Of a stretch of DNA of 64,000 bases, positions 63,308 through 64,000 are shown in pieces (positions within the stretch are counted from its first letter, which is position 1; every line of letters starts with the position of its first letter). The notes under the pieces are model-generated. The model had not been told where the DNA came from, did no database searches, and was given only the letters and a program-made list of their open reading frames with translations. The DNA is taken from positions 492,987 through 556,986 of the forward strand of contig JACKKB010000003.1 of NCBI GenBank assembly GCA_020637635.1. The letters are read 5' to 3'. The DNA is from Albidovulum sp. (GTDB lineage Bacteria > Pseudomonadota > Alphaproteobacteria > Rhodobacterales > Rhodobacteraceae). The position numbers and the translations under genes were made by a program.

Positions 63308-63553
63308 TCAGAGGCCGAGCTCTTCCGTCGGTCCGGAGGCCTCGGTCTCGTCCCTGAGCCGGTGGATATGGGCGATGAAGTAGCGCGTGTGGGCGTCGTC
63401 GACGGTCCGCTGCGCCTCGGACTTCCAGGCATTGTAGGCTGCGGCATAGTCCGGGAAGATGCCGACGATGTGGATCGCTCCGGGATCCTTGAAGACGGTC
63501 TTCGACGGGTTCACGAGCTCGCCGCCGAAGACGAGATGCAGTCGCTGGGTCAT
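63308..63553 (-). CDS. DUF4170 protein
   Basis: The 81-residue soluble protein of the DUF4170 type begins LHLVFGGEL, with VGIFPDYAAAYNAWKSEAQRT and YFIAHIHRL. It is commonly found directly before kdtA-lpxK in alphaproteobacteria, as here (10-bp gap). Function unknown. Confidence 0.9.
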   Translation of the reverse strand: MTQRLHLVFGGELVNPSKTVFKDPGAIHIVGIFPDYAAAYNAWKSEAQRTVDDAHTRYFIAHIHRLRDETEASGPTEELGL

Positions 63554-63629
63554 GTCTGGCTCCGAAAGCTCCGGTTCGCCGCCACCCTAGAGGAAGCCCG
63601 CAGGTGCCTCAAGGCGGCGGCGACGGGCC

Positions 63630-64000
63630 TCAGGTCCGCAGCACCCGGTAGACGGCCGGGATCACGAGGACTGTCAGCAGCGTCGACGAGGCGAGCCCGA
63701 AGAGGAGCGAAATCGCGAGCCCCTGGAAGATCGGGTCGGTCATGATCACCGCCGCGCCGATCATGGCGGCCAGCGCGGTGAGCAGGATCGGCTTGAAGCG
63801 GATCGCGCCGGCCTCGATCAGCACCTCGGTCAGCGGCCGGTCGGGCGACTTCGCATGGCAGATGAAATCGACGAGCAGGATCGAGTTCCGCACGATGATG
63901 CCCGCGAGCGCGATGAAGCCGATCATCGAGGTGGCAGAGAAGGGCGCCCCGAAGAGCCAGTGCCCGCCGAGGATGCCGATGAAGGTGAGCGGGATCGGCG
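63630..64000 (-). CDS. RND-family efflux permease, C-terminal end
   Basis: About 123 C-terminal residues of an AcrB-type resistance-nodulation-division transporter are visible; the gene begins outside the window. The conserved SMIGFIALAGIIVRNSILLVDF, with membrane helices on both sides, a short amphipathic loop (DRPLTEVLIEAGAIRFKPILLTAL) and a final pair of helices ending PAVYRVLRT identify it. Substrate and partner proteins cannot be inferred. Confidence 0.92.
   Translation of the reverse strand, partial: PIPLTFIGILGGHWLFGAPFSATSMIGFIALAGIIVRNSILLVDFICHAKSPDRPLTEVLIEAGAIRFKPILLTALAAMIGAAVIMTDPIFQGLAISLLFGLASSTLLTVLVIPAVYRVLRT

Overview
The window is high-GC chromosomal DNA of a Rhodobacteraceae-type alphaproteobacterium. 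The family marks are a complete RegB/SenC/RegA/HvrA redox-regulation cluster, a DivL-like PAS protein next to tsaE-addB-addA-trxA, the rnhB-ccrM pair, the hemY/mitofilin/hemD block, and a red-type Rubisco activase (cbbX) relic. Genes are dense. ATGA and TGATG stop/start overlaps mark many operons, and most of the sequence looks like ordinary vertically inherited chromosome.

Layout. 1-12 kb (minus strand): membrane protein, hslV, trxA, addA, addB, a MurU/AmgK-like pair, tsaE and a kinase-less DivL-like protein with a perfect CtrA-type box upstream. 12-15.7 kb: regB diverging from senC-regA, then hvrA and a VOC protein. 15.8-19.2 kb: an ArgE-like deacetylase overlapping a TMADH/DMADH/histamine-dehydrogenase-like flavoprotein, then tRNA-Arg(CCT). 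19.5-20 kb: a decayed cbbX. 20-35.5 kb: the most distinctive region, a rhizopine/O-methyl-inositol-type catabolic island. On the minus strand it carries a Gfo/Idh (MocA-like) oxidoreductase, a truncated PanB-like gene, a MocE-type Rieske ferredoxin and a MocD-type membrane oxygenase. These diverge from a plus-strand LacI regulator, IolI/MocC-like isomerase, sugar ABC transporter, SDR and iolG-C-D-E-X-B.

35.6-42.9 kb: tRNA-Thr(CGT), hemY, mitofilin, hemD, and divergently tsaD-gpsA-yciI-EVE, then DUF1761. 43-44 kb: a quinone-reductase pseudogene and a probable small RNA with its own promoter and terminator. 44-50 kb: DUF2853, ahcY, a flavodoxin-reductase-like gene, an HD hydrolase, and a GT2/asparagine-synthase pair. 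50.3-51.3 kb has no gene I can name. 51.3-57.6 kb: a membrane protein with a C-terminal winged helix, small secreted proteins, rnhB, ccrM with three GANTC sites just upstream, cls and alkB. 57.6-64 kb: mutY, dciA, a DsbA-like gene, a CoA transferase, lpxK, a KdtA-like gene lacking the usual catalytic glutamate, DUF4170 and the end of an RND pump.

How it fits together. The 20-35.5 kb island should import an inositol-like sugar, oxidise or demethylate it (MocD/MocE) and feed it into the IolG-E-D-B-C pathway to C3 products. No iolA (methylmalonate-semialdehyde dehydrogenase) or mocF (ferredoxin reductase) is present, so these steps must be encoded elsewhere. In Rhodobacter capsulatus hvrA and ahcY are neighbours; here they are 29 kb apart. 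The intervening DNA contains the catabolic island and two pseudogenes, which suggests that it was inserted or rearranged.
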